A model generated the notes under the pieces. The model was not told the origin of the DNA. It ran no database searches and was given only the letters and a program-made list of their open reading frames with translations. A stretch of 64,000 bases of DNA. Origin: Caldilineaceae bacterium. Its GTDB lineage: Bacteria > Chloroflexota > Anaerolineae > Caldilineales > Caldilineaceae. Location: positions 62,001 to 126,000 of the forward strand of contig JAPKMW010000017.1 in assembly GCA_026645575.1 (NCBI GenBank). The letters run 5' to 3'. The translations under genes were made by a program, and so were the position numbers. Positions 27,435-37,700 of this stretch are shown here, in pieces; positions within the stretch are counted from its first letter, which is position 1; every line of letters begins with the position of its first letter.

Positions 27435-29708
27435 CTATCGCGTTACCACAGGCAAGAAATAGCGTTGCGTTTGCGCCTGGTCTGCCAGGGCTGGATCTTC
27501 CCCGACATTGATTGGTATTGGTAAACCTTGGGCATTTAGTTGTTCAGTGACGAAAGTGCTAGCGCCTGTAACCTCTTCATCCCAGTGGTCGCTGTTCCAA
27601 CTGACTGAGTTCCAACTGACGCTGTTCCAACTGACGCTGTTCCAACTCACGCTGTTCCAACTGACGCTGTTCCAACTGACGCTGCCCCAAGTGGCGGTAG
27701 AACCAGCCCAGAGAAGTTGGCTGACGACGAGATTGGTATTGGCATTGGCCGTGGTGTTGCCAGTAACGGCGGCATAAATATCCAGGTAGCCGGCGCCAGC
27801 GCGCAGCGGATCATACCCCGGCCAGCTTTTGTTGGCGGTCGCCATCAGACGATACTTGACCTGATCGGGCGTCAAGGTTGGCTCATCTTGCAACAAGAGC
27901 GCCACAGCACCGGCGACAATCGGCGCCGCCAATGAGGTGCCGGACATACGGAAGTAATTGTTGTCCACTTTGTGGGTCGGGTGATTTTTGCCCATGGTCA
28001 ACCTGTAGTTGCGGGGCAAGTACATCACAATATTCTTGCCCGGCGCAACCAGATCCGGTTTGGCATGACCATCTAGCGTCACGCCATAGGCGGAAAAGCT
28101 GCCAACCACGTCATCGGTCAGCGTTTGGGTGCCACGATCATCGGTCGCGCCCACGGTGATTACAAAAGGATCATTGGCGGGCGGGAAGAGTTCTGCCGTG
28201 CCATTGTTACCAGCGGCCACCACCACCACAATGCCATTGAACCAAAGTAACTCGACAGCAGCGTTCAGCGGGCTGAGGTGATAAGGGGTTGCCACACTGG
28301 CATTGAGCGAAAGATTCGCGACGCGAATATTATAGCGGCTCTTATTGGTATAGATCCACTCCAGCGCAGCAACAACATCCGATTCGTAAGCCAAGCCTTG
28401 GTCGTCGCTGACACGCACATTGAGAATTTGGCTCTTGGGTGCAATGCCCAAATAGGCGGAACCGGAATATTTGCTGTCACCGGCGATCATAGTGGCGACA
28501 AAGGTGCCATGACCATAGCGGTCTTTTGAGTCATGATAACCTTTGTTAAAGTTGACATCTTTGAGATTCCGGCCTAGGAGATCGCCAGATTTGGCAACAC
28601 CGCTATCAACCACGGCAATCGTCATGGCCTGCCCTTGCAGGTAGGACGGTGCGGCATTCCAAACCGCTGGCGCGCGCACGACAAAGGGAAACGGATTGAC
28701 CAAACGACTGGTATCTAACGCGGCTTTGCCAGTGATTTCCATTTGGGCCAGCGCATTAATCGTGGTATCTGTGCCAGGTACGCTGGTCACCCGTAGGCCG
28801 ATGGCATCGTAATAGACCGTGTTGGCACTACTTAAATCATCTACGTCAAGGACGATTTGTAGATCGTTCTGAAAATCACTCCAACGCCACGTATTGGTCT
28901 GGGTAATATCAAGGTAAACCAGGCCAGCCTTGGCCGCGCCAACCACATTTCGAAAGATAAAATCTTCGATCTCCACATCACCTTTTTTTGAACCCTTGAC
29001 ATAAGTCTTAATCCGCAGTTCCGGCTCAAAAAGGGTATTGACAAAAGTCGGTAAAACCAGTTCCACTTTGCTGATGGCGTGACCAGGTACGGCTGTTGCG
29101 GCAAAACCACCCACGACCGCCCGACCGTCATTCGTATGGTGGGCATAATAGCCATCCGGTCCCAGGCCAACTTCATCGATCAAATAGTGGGCGTTGCTCA
29201 TCGCCGTACTGGAAACCGTCCCCAGTGTGGTGGCCCAGGTGATAAAAGCTGTACTATTCGTCGCCTGATAGCTTTGGGCAGCATTGGAGGTCATGGTCCA
29301 GTTAATGGCGTTGGTGTCAGCATACGCAAACTGATTTGTCCCCGCAAGCTCAGCCATCGGGCGCATGGCGCCGTCGAGCGAAATATATTGCACAGTTGCC
29401 GCCTCTGCCAAGGCAGGGATACTGCCGGCCGGTAATACAGCAACCGAGGCATTCAGAAAAGCCAGACGCCGCGTAATCTCGCCCCCCAGCCGATTCACCA
29501 GGGTAGACAAGGCAGAAGCTGCTCCTGTTTCGCGGATAATGACCTGCACCCTATCATCAGGCTGCGTTACGGCCAGTTGCAACAGCAACGGCTGCACTTT
29601 TCGCATTGGGGGTAGGTTGGCTGTAGTAGATGATGGGACTGCCAATAGTGCGATGAGCAGCAGCAAAGTAAGCCAGTCAAATCTTAATCTATTGGGTTGT
29701 TTTCTCAC
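27435..29708 (-). CDS. Secreted subtilisin-like serine peptidase (S8) with inserted domain and SWNSV repeats
   Basis: 757 residues from GTG 29708, with AAGGAAG five bases upstream on the minus strand. It has a signal peptide (LTLLLLIALLAVPSS) and an I9-like propeptide (about 40-115). About 185 residues with no counterpart in ordinary subtilases follow (about 122-306, beta-rich). The catalytic domain has Asp in AVVDSG (about 365), His in GHGTF (about 398), oxyanion Asn in AAGNNG and Ser in GTSLAAP (about 589). The C-terminus carries a run of SWNSV repeats and ends RYFLPVVTR. It may process or degrade extracellular proteins, perhaps its propeller neighbours; the substrate is unknown. Confidence 0.88.
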   Translation of the reverse strand: MRKQPNRLRFDWLTLLLLIALLAVPSSTTANLPPMRKVQPLLLQLAVTQPDDRVQVIIRETGAASALSTLVNRLGGEITRRLAFLNASVAVLPAGSIPALAEAATVQYISLDGAMRPMAELAGTNQFAYADTNAINWTMTSNAAQSYQATNSTAFITWATTLGTVSSTAMSNAHYLIDEVGLGPDGYYAHHTNDGRAVVGGFAATAVPGHAISKVELVLPTFVNTLFEPELRIKTYVKGSKKGDVEIEDFIFRNVVGAAKAGLVYLDITQTNTWRWSDFQNDLQIVLDVDDLSSANTVYYDAIGLRVTSVPGTDTTINALAQMEITGKAALDTSRLVNPFPFVVRAPAVWNAAPSYLQGQAMTIAVVDSGVAKSGDLLGRNLKDVNFNKGYHDSKDRYGHGTFVATMIAGDSKYSGSAYLGIAPKSQILNVRVSDDQGLAYESDVVAALEWIYTNKSRYNIRVANLSLNASVATPYHLSPLNAAVELLWFNGIVVVVAAGNNGTAELFPPANDPFVITVGATDDRGTQTLTDDVVGSFSAYGVTLDGHAKPDLVAPGKNIVMYLPRNYRLTMGKNHPTHKVDNNYFRMSGTSLAAPIVAGAVALLLQDEPTLTPDQVKYRLMATANKSWPGYDPLRAGAGYLDIYAAVTGNTTANANTNLVVSQLLWAGSTATWGSVSWNSVSWNSVSWNSVSWNSVSWNSVSWNSDHWDEEVTGASTFVTEQLNAQGLPIPINVGEDPALADQAQTQRYFLPVVTR
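27591..27690 (-). repeat. 15-bp tandem repeat encoding SWNSV units
   Basis: Six to seven copies of a 15-base unit (TGTTCCAACTGACGC as read on +) encode SWNSV repeats near the subtilase C-terminus. Copies differ by only one or a few bases, so the array is probably prone to slippage and length change. Confidence 0.9.
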
Positions 29709-30107
29709 TTCTTCTTCCTTGTGTTATTTTTAAGGCACACAAAATATCAATTGCATAGCTCAGTCGAGCAAATAGTCTCTGATCTTTATCAGCATAAATT
29801 CAAATGGCTGATTATTCCATTACAGGAGGGTTACAAACTAAGTCTTTCGTTCAATTTGTACCCAATCAGACTGGGATACGATTAGGGAAGCTTACAATTT
29901 CGACACGCCATCGATATTATGTCAAGAAATAGGTATTCGACAGTAAAGGTGAAATAGACCTTTGCCATTATTCCAGTTGGACAAAGATATAGATTTTGGC
30001 TACAGTAGGTGATGAAGCATTCCCAAACAATCATCCGGGCTTATGGTTACACCTAGCCAACCAGCACCCATCTGATAGAGCAACTTGACAGAGAGGATCA
30101 GAAGTTG
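29709..30107. promoter_or_regulatory. Divergent, AT-rich intergenic region
   Basis: About 400 bases between the minus-strand subtilase and the plus-strand SDR gene. It is distinctly AT-rich compared with both flanks and should contain two divergent promoters. I find no high-quality -35/-10 pair by eye and no open frame with a ribosome site. GAGAGGA at 30091-30097 is the ribosome site of the SDR gene. Confidence 0.4.
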
Positions 30108-30938
30108 ATGAGCAAACTACCTTTACAAGACAAAATCGCCTGGGTCACCGGCTCTTCACGAGGCATTGGTCGGGTGATTGCTGATCATTTGGCAAGTCTA
30201 GGGGCGCAGGTGGCCATTCATGGCACCACGCCCCATTCAACCCGCGCCTTTAACGAGGCCGATTCGCTCGACGCTGTAGCCCAGGAGATCAGCCAAAAGC
30301 ATGGTCACACCGTTCTCCCCGTCACTGGCGACTTGAGTGATGACGCCACCGTGCGCGCCTTGGTTCAACAGATTCAACAACAATTAGGGCCAATCGACAT
30401 TCTGGTCAACTGCGCCGGCGGTGACATTGGCGCGCAAGGGACACTGGGCGAAAATGGCGGCAAGCCCCGTTCCAACGACGCTATTTTCATCGACCTGGCC
30501 GACATTCAGAGCGTGCTGGATCGCAACTTGATGACCTGTATTCTCTGCTGTCGCGCCGTCGCGCCGAGTATGATGGAACGCAAAACTGGCTGGATTGTCA
30601 ACATCGGCAGCGTGGGCGGTACAGCGGGGCGCGATCATGGAGTGATTTATGGAACAGCCAAGGCGGCAGTTCACCACTACTCGCGTTGTCTCGCTGCCCA
30701 ACTACGCGCTTATAACGTTTATGTTAATGTCGTTGCCCCTGGTTCCACCATGACGCCCCGTTTTCTCGCCAGCCGCGCCATTGACGAAAAACAACGCATT
30801 GCCGAAAACACCCTTGACCGCTACGGCCACTCCATCGAAATTGCCCGGGCGGTGGAATTTTTTGTTACAACAGCATCGTCGTATGTCACGGGGCAGGTGC
30901 TGCGGGTGGATGGAGGTCGGCAGTTGTGGCCAGCGTGA
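30108..30938 (+). CDS. Short-chain dehydrogenase/reductase
   Basis: 276 residues from ATG 30108 (TTG 30105 is in frame). Classical SDR features are present: cofactor loop TGSSRGIG at about 14-21, NCAGG near 104 (NNAG variant), a serine in VNIGSVGG and the YxxxK motif as YGTAKAA, then VNVVAPGSTMTPR. An insertion after NCAGG (QGTLGENGGKPRSND) lengthens the substrate loop. The end TGQVLRVDGG is typical. Neighbouring hydroxyacid dehydrogenases suggest sugar-acid or polyol metabolism, but the substrate is unknown. Confidence 0.9.
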   Translation: MSKLPLQDKIAWVTGSSRGIGRVIADHLASLGAQVAIHGTTPHSTRAFNEADSLDAVAQEISQKHGHTVLPVTGDLSDDATVRALVQQIQQQLGPIDILVNCAGGDIGAQGTLGENGGKPRSNDAIFIDLADIQSVLDRNLMTCILCCRAVAPSMMERKTGWIVNIGSVGGTAGRDHGVIYGTAKAAVHHYSRCLAAQLRAYNVYVNVVAPGSTMTPRFLASRAIDEKQRIAENTLDRYGHSIEIARAVEFFVTTASSYVTGQVLRVDGGRQLWPA

Positions 30939-31029
30939 GCCTGACAAGATGACAAGATGACAAGGTGAAAAGATGCCGGCGTTTCTTGTCACGGCCTAGG
31001 ATGATCAACCAAGCCGAAAGGGAAAATTT

Positions 31030-32313
31030 GTGGAAACATTGACTGTGCGAGTCTGTAACCCGCTGTTGCGGACGCCGTTGGCGTTGATTGTCGACGACTC
31101 CTGCCCCGTTATTAACTTGAATCACTTTTGGATCAAGCAGCGTCATGCCTGGCTGGCGCGCCATCAACCGGGGGCTGCCCCACGGGCGGGGGATGGCGAT
31201 CTCAATCGCCTCCACCTTGTTCCCGAAACCATCCCTGCCGCCTTTGCCCAAAAGTGGGGCGAGTGGTGTGGCGAGCAGGGGGTCAAGGGTAAGTTTAGCA
31301 TGGTGCCCTATCCTGCCGGCGTGGCGCGGCTGGATCAAGGTTTTCCCGACTATCCCCGTCACGAGTTTGACGCCTGGATGAAAGCAACACGCGAAATCAT
31401 CTGCCCGAACTTTGACATCACCTGTGAGATGCTCACCCATACCCATGTGGTTGACTTAAAAAGCTGGCGATTTACCGAGGCGTGGGAGCAGTTTGAATGG
31501 GTCGATCCGCCGGTAGAACCGCTGACCGAGTATGTCACCACGGCCATGCAGATTGTGCGCGACAGTGGCCTGCCCTGTGAAGGCGTTACCAGCCCCGGCG
31601 TTTTTGGCGTGAAGCAGGAATCTGCCTATGCGAAGGCAGCGTTGGCGGCGGCTATGCAAGTCAACGGTGACACTCGCCCCTTCTACTTCTTGCATGTCGC
31701 CGACGCCCCCGACGCTTGGCCCGATGTGCCGTTGTGGCATGTGGACAAGGCCAAGGGCATTGCCATTGCCAGCATTGTCGGCTGCACCCACGATTGGTTT
31801 GGCGGCTGGACTGGCTATGACGCCGGCGATCCCAACCTGATGATCACCGAAGACCTGCAAGGTGGTTGTCTGCCGCTGGTTCTCGCTCGTGAATTACCCT
31901 GTGTGCTGGTGAGCCACTGGCCGGGCTTCTACTTTGGTGGTGACGAAGTGGGCTTTGATGTTCTCAAAACGGTCAAGCGCCGGTTGGATGCCTATGACCC
32001 CGATGGCGTCAAAACCCGCTGGATGAAAACCTCGGAGATTGGTCGCTATTGGATGGCGCGCCAGTTGAGTGACATTACGGTGCAGGCGCAGGGGGAAGGG
32101 AGCTGGCAGATCACCATCGACACCAACTTCCCGACCGCTAACTTCACCTTGTCTTTGGCCGCGCAGATGCAAGGTATGCAGGTCAATGGGCAGGCGTTGC
32201 AGGAAGTTTCCACCGTTTCAGCACTAACAACCGGCACATACCTCGCACAACCCAAAGAAACCGTGATAGCGTTTGACCTAGCACAAGGCGTGACTACTGT
32301 AACAAGCGCGTGA
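31030..32313 (+). CDS. Uncharacterised enzyme, polysaccharide-deacetylase-like barrel
   Basis: 427 residues from GTG 31030, with AAAGGGA upstream. The N-terminal part has LIVDDSCPVINLNHFW (about 17-32), and VKGKFSMVPYP near 88-98, the Asp-Asp and strand pattern of NodB/DUF2334-type deacetylase barrels. Several His/Trp/Asp-rich segments follow (CEMLTHTHVVDL, HDWFGGWTGYD, VSHWPGFYFGGDE). The last about 80 residues look beta-rich. I do not recognise a characterised family. Its position between an SDR and two D-2-hydroxyacid dehydrogenases suggests catabolism of a sugar acid or amino sugar; this is inference. Confidence 0.6.
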   Translation: METLTVRVCNPLLRTPLALIVDDSCPVINLNHFWIKQRHAWLARHQPGAAPRAGDGDLNRLHLVPETIPAAFAQKWGEWCGEQGVKGKFSMVPYPAGVARLDQGFPDYPRHEFDAWMKATREIICPNFDITCEMLTHTHVVDLKSWRFTEAWEQFEWVDPPVEPLTEYVTTAMQIVRDSGLPCEGVTSPGVFGVKQESAYAKAALAAAMQVNGDTRPFYFLHVADAPDAWPDVPLWHVDKAKGIAIASIVGCTHDWFGGWTGYDAGDPNLMITEDLQGGCLPLVLARELPCVLVSHWPGFYFGGDEVGFDVLKTVKRRLDAYDPDGVKTRWMKTSEIGRYWMARQLSDITVQAQGEGSWQITIDTNFPTANFTLSLAAQMQGMQVNGQALQEVSTVSALTTGTYLAQPKETVIAFDLAQGVTTVTSA

Positions 32314-32317
32314 TAGC

Positions 32318-32370
32318 GACTTGCATTTTCAAAACCATAGGCACCAACGATGGTTTTGAAAATGCAAGTC
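32318..32370. repeat. Perfect 21-bp inverted repeat, 11-base loop
   Basis: Arms at 32318-32338 and 32350-32370 are exact complements. It starts five bases after the preceding stop codon and could act as a transcript end, but there is no T-run. Confidence 0.85.
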
Positions 32371-32452
32371 AGAAACACGGTTTTGTAATTTACGGCAAGC
32401 ATAGTAGACTGGAATGCTCATCTTTTATTATCCATAAGCAGGAGGAATCATC

Positions 32453-33595
32453 ATGAGTAGCAAAGCATGGCAAACCCTGAATCCCGGCGGCAGCAACCGG
32501 GTCATTGTCACCAAAACCCTCCCCGGCAAGCGCTGGGTTGACGTGCTGACCACCGCCGGTTGTCGCATCGAAGTTTGCACCTCGCCCGACATTTTGAGCG
32601 TGGATGAGATCAAAGCCGCCATTGGCGAGCGCTGTGACGGCGTCATCGGCCAGTTGACTGAGGATTGGGGCGAAACGCTCTTTGCTGCGCTCAAGGCCGC
32701 TGGCGGCAAAGGCTATAGCAATTACGCCGTCGGCTATAACAATGTCAAGGTCGAGGTGGCGACCAAGCATGGCATTCCTGTGGGCAATACACCAGGCGTC
32801 CTGACCGAAACTACCGCCGAAATGGCGATTGCCCTCACCTTCTCTGCTGCTCGTCGGGTAGTGGAGGCGGACAGCTTTATGCGTGCCGGCCACTATCATG
32901 GCTGGTTGCCAACGCTCTTCCTGGGCAATCTGATGAAAGGTGGCACCGTGGGCGTCGTTGGCGCCGGACGCATTGGCGCGGCTTATGCCCGTATGATGGT
33001 GGAAGGCTTTAAGATGAATCTGGTCTACTATGATCTCTACCAGAACAAGGCGCTGGAGAGTTATGTCGCTGATTACAGTGCGTTCCTCCAGGCGCACGGC
33101 GAAGCGCCCGTCACCTGCCAGCGGCTCGACACCGTCGAAGATGTCCTCAAAACCGCCGATGTTGTCAGCCTCCATCCGGTGCTGGACAAGACGACCCACC
33201 ACTTGATGAACAAAGAACGCTTGGGGATGATGAAAGAAAACGCCATTCTGATCAACGCCAGTCGCGGGCCGGTGATCGACGAGGCGGCGCTAGTGGAACA
33301 TTGTCGCCAACACCCCGATTTCCGCGCCGGGTTGGATGTCTTTGAAGATGAGCCGGCCATGAAACCGGGGCTGAACGAATTGCCCAACGTGGTCATCGTC
33401 CCCCACATCGCCTCGGCCACCAGTTGGACGCGCGAAGGGATGGCGACCCTGGCCGCTAGCAACGTCGCCGGCATGATCAGCGGTTACCCGGTCTGGCCCG
33501 ATCCGAATAACATCCTCCCCTTCCTGAGCGACAATGCGCCGAAGGCTGCGCCCAGCATTGTCAACGCCAAAGAGTTGGGGCTGCCAACCGCCTAG
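32453..33595 (+). CDS. NADH-dependent hydroxypyruvate reductase / glycerate dehydrogenase, plant HPR1-like
   Basis: 380 residues from ATG 32453 with AGGAGGA upstream. It is a D-isomer-specific 2-hydroxyacid dehydrogenase: VGVVGAGRIGAAYARMM is the nucleotide loop, NASRGPVIDE carries the catalytic Arg region, VFEDEP the Glu, and VPHIAS the catalytic His. From memory, CDGVIGQLTEDWGE, AVGYNNV, NTPGVLTETTAE and ARMMVEGFKMNL are nearly identical to plant peroxisomal HPR1, well beyond ordinary family similarity. It would interconvert hydroxypyruvate and D-glycerate, or reduce glyoxylate. A second family member follows. Confidence 0.9.
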   Translation: MSSKAWQTLNPGGSNRVIVTKTLPGKRWVDVLTTAGCRIEVCTSPDILSVDEIKAAIGERCDGVIGQLTEDWGETLFAALKAAGGKGYSNYAVGYNNVKVEVATKHGIPVGNTPGVLTETTAEMAIALTFSAARRVVEADSFMRAGHYHGWLPTLFLGNLMKGGTVGVVGAGRIGAAYARMMVEGFKMNLVYYDLYQNKALESYVADYSAFLQAHGEAPVTCQRLDTVEDVLKTADVVSLHPVLDKTTHHLMNKERLGMMKENAILINASRGPVIDEAALVEHCRQHPDFRAGLDVFEDEPAMKPGLNELPNVVIVPHIASATSWTREGMATLAASNVAGMISGYPVWPDPNNILPFLSDNAPKAAPSIVNAKELGLPTA

Positions 33596-33605
33596 AATCA
33601 AGCTA

Positions 33606-33675
33606 AGTTAACACGGATAGGGAGGAACACGGATAACCATGAAATCATCTGTGTTCCTCCCTATCCGTGTTAACT
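33606..33675. repeat. Perfect 25-bp inverted repeat, 20-base loop
   Basis: Arms at 33606-33630 and 33651-33675 are exact complements, starting about 10 bases after the hydroxypyruvate reductase stop. The arm contains the word ACACGGATAGGGAGGAACAC. No T-run follows. Confidence 0.87.
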
Positions 33676-33717
33676 ATCGGAAGCGCCTGTTGATCAGATC
33701 GTAGAAGGGAATTGATT

Positions 33718-34683
33718 ATGCTCAAGTTTGTTATGTTGCCACCTCTGAGTGCAGAGCGGCGGGGATGGGCAGCGCGGTTGCAGGCGGCGCTGCCCCAAAT
33801 GAAGATCGTCGTTGCTAATAGCGAAGAAGATGTGCGCCGAGAGATTGTCGATGCCGATGGCGCTTATGGTTGGGTCGCGCCGGAGGTGCTGCCGCTGGCG
33901 CAAAAGCTGCGCTGGGTACAAAGTCCCAATGTCGGCCCGCATATTGGCTATTATTACAAAGAATTGATTGACCATCCCCTGCTGGTCACCAACCCGCGCG
34001 GCATCTTTAATGACCATATCGGCCAGCATATCATGATGTTTGTGTTGGCGCTGGCCCGTGGGTTGCCCTACTATATGGACGCGCAACGAGCAGCGCGTTG
34101 GGATGACAATGCCCGCCAAAGCCCCTATATCGACCTGACCAACGCCACGGCCTTGATCGCCGGCATTGGCAACATCGGTCAGGAGGCGGCGCGGCTCTGT
34201 CATGCCTTTGGGATGCGGGTCATCGGCGTTGATCCGCGCTGGGAGTATGAACAGACCTTTGTGGAGAAGTATCAACCGGCGGCGCTCGATTCCCTCTTGC
34301 CGGAGGCGGACTTTGTCATCGTCGCCATGCCCCATACGCCGGAGACGGAAGGGCTATGGAACGCCCAACGCTTTGCCCGCATGAAGCCCACCGCCTATTT
34401 TATCAACATCGGGCGCGGCATGACGACCAAGCTCGATGACCTGGCGGCGGCGTTGGAAAATGGCACAATTGCCGGGTGCGGGCTGGATGTCTTTGAGGTG
34501 GAGCCATTGCCGCCGGAGCATAAACTGTGGCGCTTGCCCAATGTGCTGCTCACGCCCCATGTCGCGTCGAAGGATGCGGTTAACATTGAAGAGCGGCAAT
34601 TTCAAATTTTACTGGACAATGTGCGACGCTTTGCGGCCGGCGAGCAGTTGCGGAACGTGGTGAATAAGGCGTTGTGGTATTAA
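33718..34683 (+). CDS. D-2-hydroxyacid dehydrogenase
   Basis: 321 residues from ATG 33718 (TTG 33712 in frame), with GAAGGGA upstream. NAD-binding ALIAGIGNIGQEAARL lies near 142-157, IGRGMTTK replaces the usual GRG...D segment, and LDVFEVEPLP and LTPHVAS contain the catalytic Glu and His. Divergent from the neighbouring HPR1-like enzyme, so the two probably handle different hydroxy acids of one pathway. Length is normal for the family. Confidence 0.88.
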   Translation: MLKFVMLPPLSAERRGWAARLQAALPQMKIVVANSEEDVRREIVDADGAYGWVAPEVLPLAQKLRWVQSPNVGPHIGYYYKELIDHPLLVTNPRGIFNDHIGQHIMMFVLALARGLPYYMDAQRAARWDDNARQSPYIDLTNATALIAGIGNIGQEAARLCHAFGMRVIGVDPRWEYEQTFVEKYQPAALDSLLPEADFVIVAMPHTPETEGLWNAQRFARMKPTAYFINIGRGMTTKLDDLAAALENGTIAGCGLDVFEVEPLPPEHKLWRLPNVLLTPHVASKDAVNIEERQFQILLDNVRRFAAGEQLRNVVNKALWY

Positions 34684-34701
34684 TCGCTTTATCTATGCCA
34701 G

Positions 34702-34724
34702 CCTGCTGTTACAAGAACAGCAGG
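34702..34724 (+). terminator. 9-bp hairpin, possible terminator without T-run
   Basis: CCTGCTGTT and AACAGCAGG pair perfectly around ACAAG, 18 bases after the dehydrogenase stop. The following bases are GC-rich, so intrinsic termination would be weak. Confidence 0.4.
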
Positions 34725-34759
34725 TGCGGGGCGGAAGTGGGTAGGAATTCCAACTCGGC

Positions 34760-37700
34760 ATGAATGCACCAGCCATCCAAACACCAGCCACAGGAACAGG
34801 GCCAAAGATCACCGTTCGGCTTTTGGGTGATTTTGCGGTATGTCATGACATGCAACCGATCACCGCCGTCAATACACCGCGTCTCCAAGCCCTACTCACC
34901 TACCTCCTGCTCCATCGGCAAGCGCCCCAGAGTCGCCGCCATCTGGCCTTTCTCTTCTGGCCCGATTCGACGGAAGCGCAGGCGTTGACCAACTTGCGCA
35001 AACAACTGCTCTACTTGCGCCAAGTGCTACCCGATAGTGATCGCTTGCTCGCCATGGATCGACAGAGTGTCTACTGGTTGCCCAGTACGCTGATTACGCT
35101 GGATGTCGAAACGTTTCAAACGGCGCTGGCAGAAGCCGCCACCGCGCCCGAAAGTCAGGCCATTGCTGCGCTGCGCCGGGCGGTGGCCTGTTATGCCGGC
35201 GAGTTGCTCCCCGGCTGTTATGATGAATGGATCTTTGCCGAGCGCGAAGCCCTGCATACCCAATATGGTCACGCGCTGGAACGCTTGATCCAGTTGTTGG
35301 AAGCGCAACGCGCCTATGCCGACGCGATTGGCTACAGTGAGCTGCGCCTACATCATGACCCGTTACGTGAAGCCACCTATCGCCAACTGATGCGCCTTCA
35401 CGCCCTCAATGGTGACCGTGCGGCTGCCTTGCGCGTTTATCACACCTGTTTGACTCAACTACGGGAAGAACTGGGTGTTGACCCGGAGGAAGAGACGCAG
35501 GCAGCCTATGAACGGTTGTTACACCAACAAACGCAACCCGAAGCCACCCCCACATTAGCGGCGAATGCGCCCTTTGTGGGTCGGGAAACCGAATGGCAGA
35601 CGCTCCAACGCCTCTGGCGCACGGTGCAACGGGGGACGCCCCACTTTGTGTTGCTGGCCGGCGAAGCAGGGATTGGCAAGAGCCGGCTGGCCGAAGAGCT
35701 TTTGCACTGGGCGCACCACCAAGGCATTGCCACGGCGCGCACACGCGCCTATGCCGCCGAGGGGCGGTTGGCCTATGCGCCCGTGATGGAATGGCTGCGG
35801 TCGCCGGCGGTGCGTCCGCATCTGCGCAAAATCGCGCCGGCTTGGCTCACCGAATTGGCGCGCCTCTTGCCCGAACTTTTAACCGAATGGCCGACGTTGC
35901 CGCCACCCGCGCCATTGACCCAAAGCTGGCAGCGGCGGCATCTCTTTGAAGCGTTGACGCGCGCACTGTTGGCGACGGGCCAACCGCTCGTGTTGCTGCT
36001 GGATGACCTACAATGGTGTGATCAAGAAACCTTGGCGTGGTTGCATTTTCTCTTGCGCTTTACCGACAGTGCGCCCCCGGCGGATGCGCCGGTTGCGCGC
36101 CTTTTGCTGATTGGCACGGCGCGCTTACCCGATGAAGTGCCGGCTGGTCATCCGTTGCAGACGTTGTTGATCGGGTTACAAAACAGCAGCCAGTTGACCC
36201 AACTGGATCTTGCCCGTTTCACAGCAGAGGAAACGGCATTGCTGGCGAGCCGGATGGCGGCCCTGGCCCTACAAACCGGCGCCTTGCGCCAGCTTTATGA
36301 AGACACGGCCGGTAATCCCCTCTTTGTGGTGGAGACCATCCGCGCGACGCTGGAACAAGAACCGGTGGTCGAGCCGCCCCATCATCTTACAGCAGAGCGA
36401 TTGGCAACCTTAGGCAATGGTCATGGCCTGGTCACAGCGATTCCGCCCAAGGTATTGACAGTTATTCAGGGCCGGTTAGGACAATTGTCACCGGCGGCGC
36501 GCAATCTGAGCGAATGGGCCGCGGTGATTGGGCGTGAATTTACCCTGGATCTGCTGCAAATGGCGAGTAAGTTGCCCGAAGCTGAAGCCGTGGCTGCGCT
36601 CGATGAACTGTGGCAGCGGCGTATCATCCGCGAACAGGGCGCTGACACCTATGATTTTTCCCATGACCGGATTCGCGATGTCGCGGCGGCGGGCATCAGT
36701 CGCGTGCGGTGGCGTCATTTTCATCGGTGTGTAGCGGAGGCGCTGCAAAGGCAAAGCCCAGGCCAGGTGGACAGTGTCGCGGCCCAGATCGCCACGCATT
36801 ATGAAGCAGCAGGGGTGATCGAACAAGCCATCGTTTATTATCAGCAGGCTGCCGAAGTCGCATTGCGGATCTACGCCAATCAAGCTGCGATTACGTACCT
36901 GAATCGTGCGCTTGAGTTATTACACACGCAGTCCTCCACTAGGATCGATGTTGAACGTGAATATCAGCTTTTGCTGATGGTAGGTACACCCCTAGTTGCC
37001 GTAGAAGGGCATGGCTCGCAAACGTTATGCGATCACTATCTAAATGCCCTAACGTTGGCGAAACAACTAAACTCTCCACCCGATCCGGCGATTTTACGCA
37101 TTTTGGCAATCTATTATCTAACGCACCGCCAATTTGATTTGGCGTACAACTTTGGTTGGGAACTGCTAAACATTGCCCAAAGCGCCCCCCAGACCGTTGA
37201 TGCTTTTCTCTATGTTGAGGGGTGTTATACACTCGGTGTTATCTCGTTTTGGCAAGGACGCTTTCAGCAGTCACGCCAACACTTGGAACATGGCATTGGG
37301 GCCTATGATCGCCGCCACCATGCGCGCCATGTCGCGCACTATGGGCAAGATCCGGGCGTGGCTTGTTTGAGTCGGCTGGCTTGGGCGCTATGGTATCTGG
37401 GGTATCCTGAACAAGCTTTGCAAGGCATTCGACAAGCGCTTGATCTGGCCACGCGACTCAAGCATCCGTTTAGTACTGAGTATGCACTCACATGGATGCA
37501 GTGGCTGTCCCATGATCTACAGGATCAAGTTGTCGCCGCCAATGTAGACGAATTGATGATCACACAACAAGCGCAACCCACTATGCCAACCATGATTCAA
37601 CCGTTGAGATCGGTGATCCGTGGCAAAAATTTGGTTGCGTCTGGTCAGGTTGCAGAAGGGATGGAACTGATTTATGCCGGTATTGAAATGGCGGCCTTCA

